Positions 1 to 6,614 of a stretch of 9,354 nt of DNA are shown in pieces. A program made the translations under genes and the position numbers. The notes below the pieces were generated by a model, which saw nothing but the letters and a program-made list of their open reading frames with translations, ran no database searches and had not been told where the DNA came from. The stretch's first letter is position 1, and every line of letters starts with the position of its first letter. Where the stretch lies: the NCBI GenBank assembly GCA_903834675.1, contig CAILKC010000635.1:1-9354 (forward strand). The letters run 5' to 3'. Origin of the DNA: an uncultured Victivallales bacterium. GTDB lineage: Bacteria > Verrucomicrobiota > Lentisphaeria > Oligosphaerales > JAFGRS01.

Positions 1-825
1 GTGAGTTGTATCATCGGCGCCATCAAGGCCCAATATCACATTCCGCCGGGCACCTATGAGCACCAGATGGGGATTCGGGTTGGCGGCAAGTGTGCTTGTC
101 TGGCCAGCGCCGGGCCCATGGGCTTGGGGCTGGTCGACCTGCTGCTGCATGGCCCCCGCCGCCCCGCCCTGGTCGTGGTCGCCGACATCGACCAGACGCG
201 CCTCGACCGCGCGGCGTCCATTCTGACGGTGGCGGATGCCAAGCTCAACGGCGTCGAACTGCGCTACGTCAACACCAAGACTGGTAGCCCGCTGCAGGAC
301 CTCCTGGCGGTCAGCGGCGGCACGGGTTACGACGATGTCTTTGTCATGGCCCCCGTCGCTCCCGTGGTGGAGTTGGGAGACGCCATACTGGGACGCGATG
401 GCTGCCTGAATTTCTTTGCCGGTCCCACCGACCCGGCGTTCTCGGCCAAGTTCAACTTCTACAACGTCCACTACGGCAGCACCCACATTGTGGGTACCAG
501 CGGCGGCAATACGCAGGACATGCGCGACGCCCTGGAGTTGATGGCTGCCGGGCGCATCAACCCCTCCATGATGATCACCCACATCGGGGGGCTCTCGGCA
601 GCGAAGGAAGCCACCCTGCACCTCCCCGACATCCCGGGCGGCAAGAAGCTGATCTATACGCAGGTCGATTTCCCGCTCACCGCGATCGCTGACTTCGGCC
701 GACTCGGCGCGACCAACCCCGTTTTCGCTGACCTTGACCGCATCTGCGCCGCCAACAACGGCCTGTGGTGCATCGCGGCGGAACGCCTGGTGCTGGAGAA
801 GATGCCGCGGCTGGCGCTGGGCTAG
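1..825 (+). CDS. Zinc-type alcohol dehydrogenase-like protein (YggP/SorE-like), 5' partial
   Basis: This is the C-terminal 274 residues of a medium-chain dehydrogenase/reductase; the start lies upstream of the window. The GTG at base 1 is probably an internal Val codon, because relatives continue upstream with the catalytic zinc domain. A Rossmann NAD(P)-binding segment is visible near residues 29-75: a Gly-rich turn ASAGPMGLG, a hydrophobic strand, then an acidic ADID that would bind the cofactor ribose. Further landmarks, as I recall E. coli YggP and sorbose-1-phosphate reductase relatives, are GCLNFFAGP, NFYNVHYGSTHIVGTSGGN and GGKKLIYT. By family it would oxidise or reduce a polyol, ketose or sugar phosphate with NAD(P). 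The substrate is not visible, and the zinc ligands are outside the window. The U32 gene follows 57 nt downstream on the same strand. High confidence in the superfamily, moderate in the subgroup. Confidence 0.88.
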   Translation: MSCIIGAIKAQYHIPPGTYEHQMGIRVGGKCACLASAGPMGLGLVDLLLHGPRRPALVVVADIDQTRLDRAASILTVADAKLNGVELRYVNTKTGSPLQDLLAVSGGTGYDDVFVMAPVAPVVELGDAILGRDGCLNFFAGPTDPAFSAKFNFYNVHYGSTHIVGTSGGNTQDMRDALELMAAGRINPSMMITHIGGLSAAKEATLHLPDIPGGKKLIYTQVDFPLTAIADFGRLGATNPVFADLDRICAANNGLWCIAAERLVLEKMPRLALG

Positions 826-882
826 TCTGGGCCGCTGGGACAAGGGCAGTGAGCATCCGGCTACGCTCTTTCCTGGCGCTGC

Positions 883-2148
883 GTGGCTATGAACGCTGCA
901 CCTCACGATTCCATGTCGGTTCTGTCTGGCACTCCCAGGCGCCCTGAATTACTGGCGCCGGCGCAGGACTTCACCTGCCTGCAGACGGCCATCGCGGCCG
1001 GCTGCGATGCGGTCTACTTCGGCATCGACGGGTTGAATATGCGCTCGGCGGCGCACAACTTCCGGTCCGGGGACCTGCCCGAACTGTCCCGGGTATGCCG
1101 GTGCGCCGGGGTGCGGGCCTATCTGGCGCTGAACACGATTGTTTTTCCTGGCGAGCAGGACACCGTGGCCGCTCTGTTGGAGGCTGCGGTGGGCTTGGTG
1201 GATGCGGTCATCTGCTGGGACCCGGCGGTGATTCGTGCCTGCCGCGAGCGGGGGCACGCCATCCACATCTCGACGCAGGCCTCGGTCGCCAATGTGCAGG
1301 CAGCCTGCTTCTACCGTGACCAGGGCGCGGTGCGTATCATCCCGGCGCGGGAGTGTACCCTGGACGACGTCGTGGCCATCCGTGCGGGTGCAGGCATCGA
1401 GGTTGAAACCTTCATCCATGGCGCCATGTGCGTGAGCTACAGCGGTCGCTGCTTCCTGGGGCAGGACGTCTTCGGGAAGTCTGGTAACCGGGGCGCCTGC
1501 CTGCAGCCTTGTCGGCGCGAGTACCGGATCACGGAGGTTGAAGAGGGCGACGAGTACATCCTGGGCCAGGACTACGTGATGTCGGCCCGTGACCTCTGCA
1601 CGGTACCCTTTCTGGAAGAGCTGCTTGCGGCGCGCCTGGACGCCTTCAAGATCGAGGGACGCAACCGCAATCCGGAGTACGTCGATACGGCCGTGCGCTG
1701 CTACCGGCGGGCTATTGATGCGGGTCTGACCGGGACGCTGAGTGCTGAGCTGAAGGCCAGTTTGGTCAACGAGTTGCAGCGCGTCTACAACCGTAAGTTC
1801 TCAGCTGGCTTCTACCACGGTCGCCCCATCGGTTCGTTTGCCGAGTCGCGCCGCAGTCAGGCGGAGTATCGCAAGGAATACGTGGGGGTGGTGACGAACT
1901 ACTACGACCGGGCGCGGGTGGTTGCGGTGAAGGTGCTCAGCGACACGTTTCGCCTCGGCGACGACCTCATGATTCAAGGCTGCACGACCGGCCTGGTGCG
2001 CTGTCGCGTGGGCGGCATTCGCGTCGAAGGCGTGCCGGTCGAGGAGGCACCTCGGGGCGTCGTGACGGTGCCGCTGGAGCAACCCGTCCGGGAGGGTGAC
2101 AAGGTCTATGTTCAGGTGTTGCGCCAGGGCAAGAGCGCGGGGCAGTGA
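883..2148 (+). CDS. Peptidase U32 family protein (TrhP/RlhA/YegQ-like)
   Basis: The protein is 421 residues from the GTG at 883. ATG codons at 889 and 913 are equally plausible, and none has a clear Shine-Dalgarno sequence. The family core starts at RPELLAPAQDF, so all three starts keep it intact. The U32 signature lies at about residues 175-193 (ETFIHGAMCVSYSGRCFLG). Four cysteines, C183, C190, C206 and C210, form a compact cluster like the Fe-S ligands of the RNA-hydroxylating members. SARDLCTVPFLEEL and LDAFKIEGRNRNPEYV follow, also typical of the family, and residues after about 330 look like the C-terminal beta-rich domain. Characterised relatives TrhP and RlhA use prephenate to hydroxylate tRNA or 23S rRNA, and others are called collagenase-like proteases. 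An RNA-modification role is an inference. The gene follows the dehydrogenase and ends 6 nt from the convergent fucosidase. Confidence 0.92.
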   Translation: MAMNAAPHDSMSVLSGTPRRPELLAPAQDFTCLQTAIAAGCDAVYFGIDGLNMRSAAHNFRSGDLPELSRVCRCAGVRAYLALNTIVFPGEQDTVAALLEAAVGLVDAVICWDPAVIRACRERGHAIHISTQASVANVQAACFYRDQGAVRIIPARECTLDDVVAIRAGAGIEVETFIHGAMCVSYSGRCFLGQDVFGKSGNRGACLQPCRREYRITEVEEGDEYILGQDYVMSARDLCTVPFLEELLAARLDAFKIEGRNRNPEYVDTAVRCYRRAIDAGLTGTLSAELKASLVNELQRVYNRKFSAGFYHGRPIGSFAESRRSQAEYRKEYVGVVTNYYDRARVVAVKVLSDTFRLGDDLMIQGCTTGLVRCRVGGIRVEGVPVEEAPRGVVTVPLEQPVREGDKVYVQVLRQGKSAGQ

Positions 2149-2154
2149 GGAGAC

Positions 2155-3435
2155 TTACGTCGGCGCTGCGGCGAAGCGCAAGCGGACCACCAGCACCTGA
2201 TCCGCGAGTTCGTTGACTGGCAGGTGGCGCAGGCGTAGGTACGGCTTCTCGTTCCAGTGGTCCGGCGTCATTTCGACACAGGCCTCAACCGGCGCGCCGG
2301 TGTTCAGCAGCGTCGCCTCGACGGGCAGGGCCTCGAAGGGCTTGAGCCCCACTGCGGAACTTGCCGGTTCGCGGCTGAGATGCACATACAGGCAGTCCCC
2401 TTTACGAGTCAGCAGTACCGCGCGGTTCGTGCTGAGGTGCGAAGCGGGTTCGGCGTCGACATAGGATTCCCGGACCCGGTGGTACCAGGAGCCGAGGTCG
2501 CGGAGGATGCGGACCGCCTCGGGGGGAAAGGCGCCGTCAGCCTGTGGGCCGACATTCAGCAGGTAGTTGCCGCCTTTGGCCATGGCGTTGTCGATGCTCT
2601 GGCGCAGGTAACGGCCGGCGTAGTAGTCTTCGTCCTCACGATAGCCCCAGCTCTGTGTGCCGACCGACTGGCAATGCTCGGTGGGCCGTTCGAAAGCCAG
2701 GACCTCGCGCACTGAACCCACGTACTCGCGCTCCGGCGTGCCGAAATCACCTGGACCGAAGCCGCGGTCATTGACCATGGCGGCCGGCTGCATGGAGCGG
2801 ATCCAGTCGTTGAAGGTCGGATCCTGGTGCCCGATCATGTTGGCGTCCCACCAGAACCCGTGGATGTCGCCGTACTGGGTGCAGAGTTCCCGAACCTGGG
2901 CTCGGACGAAGTCGAGGTAGCGCGCCACGTCGGGTTCGTCGCCTGCTTCCGGACCGGGGCGCTCGTAGCTTCTCCCGGCGTTCGGGTAGTGCTTCTGATT
3001 CATGTCGGCGACCGAGTAATAGAGGCAGAGGGGCACGCCCCGCCGGTGACAGGCTTCGGCCAGCAGCCCCAGGACGTCCCGGCGGTAGGGCGTGTTCATC
3101 ACGTTGTAGTCGGTCTGGGCGGTGTTCCACAGGCAGAATCCGTCGACGTGTTTGGTGGTGAAGCAGACGTACTCCATGCCGGCTGCCTCAGCCAGATCCA
3201 GCCAGGCGTCCGGGTCGAAGCGGCTGGGGTTGAAGCGCTCGGTGAGGCGGGTGTAGTCGCCTTTCGGGATGCGTCGGCGGAACTGGTCCTGCTCATGCCA
3301 GCCGTTGAGGGCGTAGAGTCCCCAGTGGAGGAAGAGCCCAAAGCGCTTGCGAAAGAACCAGTCGCGGCCGTCGCCGAAGCGCGGCAGGTGATCGCCCGCT
3401 TTCACGCTTACCGTGGTAGGCCAGATGGTCTGCAT
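2155..3435 (-). CDS. Alpha-L-fucosidase, glycoside hydrolase family 29
   Basis: This 426-residue protein is a GH29 retaining fucosidase, which removes terminal alpha-L-fucose from glycans. The TIM-barrel motifs are in order: RFGLFLHWGLY (32-41), KHVDGFCLW (95-103), LCLYYSVADMN (136-146), GFWWDAN (193-199) with D197 at the position of the catalytic nucleophile Asp, SWGYR (262-266) and GGNYLLNVGP (288-297). Residues after about 330 look like the small C-terminal beta-domain. The general acid/base cannot be assigned by eye. There is no signal peptide or lipobox, so the enzyme is probably cytoplasmic, unlike many secreted GH29 enzymes. The ATG is 3 nt after the ABM stop codon, and a GGAG about 12 nt upstream lies inside that gene, so the two are almost certainly co-transcribed. 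Substrate linkage and GH29 subfamily are open. Confidence 0.95.
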   Translation of the reverse strand: MQTIWPTTVSVKAGDHLPRFGDGRDWFFRKRFGLFLHWGLYALNGWHEQDQFRRRIPKGDYTRLTERFNPSRFDPDAWLDLAEAAGMEYVCFTTKHVDGFCLWNTAQTDYNVMNTPYRRDVLGLLAEACHRRGVPLCLYYSVADMNQKHYPNAGRSYERPGPEAGDEPDVARYLDFVRAQVRELCTQYGDIHGFWWDANMIGHQDPTFNDWIRSMQPAAMVNDRGFGPGDFGTPEREYVGSVREVLAFERPTEHCQSVGTQSWGYREDEDYYAGRYLRQSIDNAMAKGGNYLLNVGPQADGAFPPEAVRILRDLGSWYHRVRESYVDAEPASHLSTNRAVLLTRKGDCLYVHLSREPASSAVGLKPFEALPVEATLLNTGAPVEACVEMTPDHWNEKPYLRLRHLPVNELADQVLVVRLRFAAAPT

Positions 3436-3438
3436 AAT

Positions 3439-3747
3439 TCAGGCAGGCTCCACGACCTGGAGTTTCACGCCCACGACCAAGTCCTTGACCTTCTCGCGGT
3501 AGGTCGCCATGTGCGGTGCGGCCAGATGTGCCTTGAGGTGGGATACGCTCTGCCAGGCCTCCACGATGGTCACCAGGTTGGGGCGGACGCCGCCCTGCAC
3601 GGGAATGCCGGTCTCGACGTCGATCGTGGGTTCATAGCGGAGACAACCGTTCTCCGCCAACACGGCGGGGATGTTGGCCTTGAAAAAGGCGAGAAACGCC
3701 TCGCGGGTGCCGGGCTTGATCTCGATGTTCGCAATCACGTGGATCAT
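3439..3747 (-). CDS. ABM-domain protein, YgiN-like putative quinol monooxygenase
   Basis: A 102-residue single-domain protein of the antibiotic biosynthesis monooxygenase (ABM) family. These are dimeric ferredoxin-like folds that act on quinols, polyketides or small carbonyl compounds without a cofactor. The start MIHVIANIEIKPGTREAFL, the middle NGCLRYEPTIDVETG, and the HLKAHLAAPHMATY block (about 70-83) followed by VKDLV match the pattern of E. coli YgiN, as I recall it. A GGAG (3755-3758) sits 7 nt before the ATG. The fucosidase follows after 3 nt, so the two form one operon. Small ABM proteins also occur in sugar and signal-catabolism operons (LsrG is one), so the substrate here may be sugar-derived rather than a quinol. 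That is inference from the neighbourhood only. Confidence 0.88.
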   Translation of the reverse strand: MIHVIANIEIKPGTREAFLAFFKANIPAVLAENGCLRYEPTIDVETGIPVQGGVRPNLVTIVEAWQSVSHLKAHLAAPHMATYREKVKDLVVGVKLQVVEPA

Positions 3748-3847
3748 GGGTCGACTCCAGTTTGAGACGTTACGGCGGCCACGCGGTCGCCGGTGGTTGC
3801 CTACTTGTTACTGCACCTTAGCATCAGGGCTCGCCTTAGCCAGCGAG

Positions 3848-3859
3848 ACGGCGCGCCGT
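3848..3859. repeat. 12-bp perfect palindrome after the ATPase operon
   Basis: ACGGCGCGCCGT is its own reverse complement and lies just after the stop codon of the second ATPase on the minus strand. A second inverted repeat, CTCGC/GCGAG with an 8-nt loop, is adjacent (3830-3847). Neither has a T-tract on the minus strand, so a terminator is not established. The 120-nt gap before the ABM gene shows no clear promoter either. Confidence 0.5.
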
Positions 3860-3867
3860 TTGCGGGG

Positions 3868-5043
3868 CTACTTGGCGTCTGGCGCGGCGGGGCCCTGGCG
3901 TTCTGGGAAGAGGGCCGTCGTGTAGCGGCGGTGGTCGAGTTCCGCCATGTCAACATCCTCGCTCTGCGGGCTCTCATGGCCATCGTCGTTCAGCACGTCG
4001 GGCAGGAACTGCTCTTTGTCCGTGGCCTTGGCGTAGGCCTCCGAGGCGGAGATAGCGCCTTCCGAGATAAGCAGTTTCAGGGCGGCGTCCATCGATACCA
4101 TGCCCAGGTTGCCGCCCCCTTCGATCATGGTCCGAATGCTGCCCGTCAAGCCCTCGCGGATGGTATGGGGCAGGGCCGGCGTATACAGCAGAATCTCGAG
4201 GGCCGCGACCCGGCCGCCCCCACTTCGACGATGGCACAGTTGCTGCGCTACTACCGCCACCAGCGCCTCGGCGAGCATGGCGCGGATTTGCGGCTGCTCA
4301 TTGGCCTGGAAGGCGCCGATGATCCGGTCGATGGTCTTGGCGGCGCTGTTGGTGTGCAGCGTCGCGAAAACGAGAGCGCCCGTGGCGGCGCAGTTCAGGG
4401 CCTCACGGATGGTCGCCCCATCTCGCATCTCGCCGATCAGCAGCACGTCGGGATCGGCCCGTACGGCGCTTTGCAGGGCCTGTGCGAAGGAGGTGCAGTG
4501 CTCGCCGACCTCGCGATGGATGATGGTTGACCGCAACGGCGCATGGATGAATTCCAGGGGGTCTTCGACCGTGATGATGCGGCGGGCCTGGTTGCGGTTG
4601 ATGTCATCGATCATGGCGGCCAGAGTCGTCGACTTACCGCTGCCGGTAGGACCGGTGACGAGGATCATCCCGCGCTGCCGGTTGCAGAGTCGGCGGAGCA
4701 CATCCGGCAAATGCAGTTCCTCGATACTGCGCACGTTCTCGGGGATGAGTCGGAAGACGGCGGCCAGGCCGGCGCTGGTGCGTAGGTAGTTGGCGCGGAA
4801 GCGGCCTTTGCCGGCGACGTGGTGGGCGAAGTCGACATCGCCGGTCTCCAGAAAGCGCTTCCAGCGCCATTCTGGGCAGATCGGCTGCAGGAGAGCCACG
4901 ACGGTCGGCGCGTCGGGGGCTGGCATCTCGATGGGCAGGAGTTCGCCGTCGACGCGGATGCGAGGGGGCTCGCCCGTGGCGATGTGCAGGTCAGAGCCAC
5001 CCTCCTCGATGACCCCCATGAGCAACGGGTTGATCTTGATCAC
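3868..5043 (-). CDS. PilT-family secretion ATPase with intact catalytic core (second of a tandem pair)
   Basis: A 391-residue type II/IV secretion ATPase of the PilT/PilU branch. PilT hexamers sit at the inner-membrane base of type IV pili and power retraction by ATP hydrolysis. The N-terminal PAS-like part has SDLHIATGEPPRIRVDGEL (17-35) and FRLIP with R98. Walker A is GPTGSGKST (131-139, K137), the Asp box is ITVEDPLEFIH (157-167), Walker B is LLIGEMRD (201-208, E205), and the His box is FATLHTNSAAKTIDRII (226-242, H230). All core catalytic positions look intact. The C-terminal motif that reads AIRNLIRE in classical PilT is ALPHTIRE here (290-297). The last 40 or so residues are acidic and unlike the family. 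The start is GTG at 5043, overlapping the stop of the upstream ATPase gene as GTGA, with GGAGG 10 nt upstream. No pilB, pilC or pilin gene is in the window, so a pilus role is inferred from family alone. Confidence 0.93.
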   Translation of the reverse strand: MIKINPLLMGVIEEGGSDLHIATGEPPRIRVDGELLPIEMPAPDAPTVVALLQPICPEWRWKRFLETGDVDFAHHVAGKGRFRANYLRTSAGLAAVFRLIPENVRSIEELHLPDVLRRLCNRQRGMILVTGPTGSGKSTTLAAMIDDINRNQARRIITVEDPLEFIHAPLRSTIIHREVGEHCTSFAQALQSAVRADPDVLLIGEMRDGATIREALNCAATGALVFATLHTNSAAKTIDRIIGAFQANEQPQIRAMLAEALVAVVAQQLCHRRSGGGRVAALEILLYTPALPHTIREGLTGSIRTMIEGGGNLGMVSMDAALKLLISEGAISASEAYAKATDKEQFLPDVLNDDGHESPQSEDVDMAELDHRRYTTALFPERQGPAAPDAK

Positions 5044-5058
5044 GGCGTCGAATCCTCC
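5040..5058 (-). promoter_or_regulatory. Ribosome binding site and GTGA stop/start overlap between the two ATPase genes
   Basis: GGAGG (5054-5058) within the last codons of the upstream gene lies 10 nt before the GTG start (5043-5041). That GTG shares bases with the TGA stop (5042-5040). This predicts translational coupling, and so a fixed ratio of the two ATPases. Confidence 0.8.
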
Positions 5059-6566
5059 GGGGTCTCGGAGCGCGCCTCGGTCTCGGTCTCGGTCGAGGTC
5101 TCGGTCGGGGTCGGGGTCGGTTCGTCGGCCTCGGGGTTGGCGATATAGCGTCGTTGGGGCGGGTCGACGACGTGACTCGCACGGTTGGCGGCCAGGTCGC
5201 GTAACTCGTTGAGGGCCTGGTTTGAACGCATATAACTGCAGGCGATTCCGGAGGCGATACGATTCTCCTGGAAGAGCTTAAGGATGCAGCGGTCCATCGT
5301 CTGCATGCCGTCGCTGGAGCCCGTCTGCATGACCTGCTCAATATGGTAGGTGCGCCCATCGCGGATCAGGTTGCCGACCGCGGGGAGGTTCAGCAGGAGT
5401 TCCCAGGCGAGTACGCGGGTGCCGTCCAGGGCGGGGAGCAGATGCTGGCCAATGACGCCGCGGAGGCTTTCGGCGACCATGGTGCGAATCTGGTTGGCCT
5501 GGTTGGGGGGGAAGATGCTAAGGACGCGGTTCAGAGCACTGGCCACGTCGCCCGTGTTCATGGTGGTCAGCACGAGATGGCCGGTTTCGGCGGCGGTCAG
5601 GGCCAGTTCCGTGGTGGCCAGATCGTGCATGTCGCCCACCACGATGACATCAGGGTCTTCGCGCAAAGCGGCCTGGAGCGCGGCCGCGTGGCTCTTGGTG
5701 TCGCGGCCCAGTTGGCGCTGCGAGATCATGCAGTGTTGCCGCGGATGGAGGATCTCGATGGGGTCTTCGATGGTGATGACATGCGCCATCCGCTTTTCGT
5801 TGAGCTTGTCGATCAGGGCGGCCAGCGTGGAGGTCTTACCACTGCCGGCGGGTCCGGTGACGAGCACCAGGCCGTTGTGGCAGTCCAACAGGCGCTCGAT
5901 CTCGGTCGCCGGGTTGAAGCCGAGTTGTTCGAGCGGGCAAGGGTCGGTGGGGATGAGATGAAAGGTGCCCGCGACGCCATTCCGATGGACGACGACACTG
6001 ACCCGGCAACGGGTGCCGTCCGGCAGGTCAATGGCGCCGCTGACGTCGCGCCCCTGGCCAAGATCGTGAAGCATGTCCGGTCCGAGGAGGGCGGTGACCA
6101 GTGCCCTGGCGGCAGGAGCACGAAGAGCGGCCGTCCCAAGTGGGCAGAGTTCGCCATGACGTCGCCAGGTCGGGCGGTTGCCGGCCGTGATGTGTACGTT
6201 GCTGGCCTGCTCTTGCCGCGCCGTGGTTAAGAGCTCCTGCATCAGCCCAGCGGCGACGGCGGGGGCCGGTTCGGAGTCTGGCGGGAGGTCGAGGAAGAGT
6301 GGCAGTGGCGACGGCTCGGCAACCAGCCGACTGCGCCCGCGCATTTTCGGGGCGGGCGCGCCGGAGCGGGCGCGCTCCTGTGCTACTTGCGCCAGCCGCT
6401 GAATGCGGGGGAAGTCCTGCCCCAGCGCGCCATCGGCAAAGCGGCGCAGCAGATCGGCCAGGTCCGCCTCTTTAGGCAGACCGCGCAGAAGGAGGGCTAA
6501 CTCGTCTTCATGCACGAGACGTGCCCGGCGAGCCAACTCGCACAGCCATGCAACTTCAGCTTCCAT
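5040..6566 (-). CDS. PilT-family ATPase with altered Walker B and His box, N-terminal extension (first of the pair)
   Basis: A 508-residue PilT-like protein, well above the usual 340-380 or so. Residues 1-67 look helical and charged, 68-104 form a Pro/Ala-rich linker, and the PilT part begins near 105 (SNVHITAGNRPTWRRHGEL, 122-140). Walker A is intact (GPAGSGKTS, 238-246, K244), as is the Asp box (ITIEDPIEILH, 264-274). Walker B reads VVGDMHD (309-315), with D312 where PilT has the catalytic Glu and H314 where it has Arg. The His box reads TTMNT (334-338), with N337 in place of His. The usual FRxIP reads FHLIP (H203). AVGNLIRD (396-403) and SSDGMQTMD (417-425) are PilT-like. The tail (480-508) is Thr/Glu/Pro low complexity. 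The start ATG has GGAGGG 7 nt upstream, inside a potential hairpin. ATP binding is likely; normal hydrolysis is doubtful. It may be a modified or regulatory partner of the ATPase translated from the GTGA overlap. Confidence 0.92.
   Translation of the reverse strand: MEAEVAWLCELARRARLVHEDELALLLRGLPKEADLADLLRRFADGALGQDFPRIQRLAQVAQERARSGAPAPKMRGRSRLVAEPSPLPLFLDLPPDSEPAPAVAAGLMQELLTTARQEQASNVHITAGNRPTWRRHGELCPLGTAALRAPAARALVTALLGPDMLHDLGQGRDVSGAIDLPDGTRCRVSVVVHRNGVAGTFHLIPTDPCPLEQLGFNPATEIERLLDCHNGLVLVTGPAGSGKTSTLAALIDKLNEKRMAHVITIEDPIEILHPRQHCMISQRQLGRDTKSHAAALQAALREDPDVIVVGDMHDLATTELALTAAETGHLVLTTMNTGDVASALNRVLSIFPPNQANQIRTMVAESLRGVIGQHLLPALDGTRVLAWELLLNLPAVGNLIRDGRTYHIEQVMQTGSSDGMQTMDRCILKLFQENRIASGIACSYMRSNQALNELRDLAANRASHVVDPPQRRYIANPEADEPTPTPTETSTETETEARSETPEDSTP
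5072..5121 (-). repeat. Degenerate hexanucleotide repeat encoding a Thr/Glu/Pro tail
   Basis: Near-tandem copies of a 6-bp GGTCTC-like unit, drifting to GGTCGG, encode the TPTPTETSTETETE-like C-terminus of the first ATPase. The period is a multiple of three, so slippage would change tail length without shifting the frame. Confidence 0.75.
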
Positions 6567-6571
6567 AGGTC

Positions 6572-6606
6572 CGCCCTCCGCAGCCGGTGGTCGTCGGCGG
6601 AGGGCG
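6572..6606 (-). promoter_or_regulatory. Inverted repeat enclosing the ribosome binding site of the first ATPase
   Basis: CGCCCTCCGC (plus strand 6572-6581) is a perfect inverted repeat of GCGGAGGGCG (6597-6606), with 15 nt between. In the minus-strand mRNA the 3' arm contains the GGAGGG Shine-Dalgarno, 7 nt before the ATPase ATG at 6566, and the 5' arm supplies an anti-Shine-Dalgarno. There is no U-tract, so occlusion of the ribosome binding site is more likely than termination. Confidence 0.6.
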
Positions 6607-6614
6607 CTGCCGGT

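Noticed and set aside
2827..3765. A 312-codon plus-strand open frame opposite the fucosidase and ABM genes
   Set aside because: It covers two recognised minus-strand genes and its translation looks like a mirror of their codons, with no family features.
3793..6230. Several plus-strand open frames opposite the two ATPases
   Set aside because: They are shadows of genes with intact P-loop motifs and show no supporting ribosome binding site or domain.
6363..6378. GGAGCG/CGCTCC hairpin inside the first ATPase gene
   Set aside because: It is a short GC-rich match within coding sequence for the Pro/Ala linker and is likely due to base composition.
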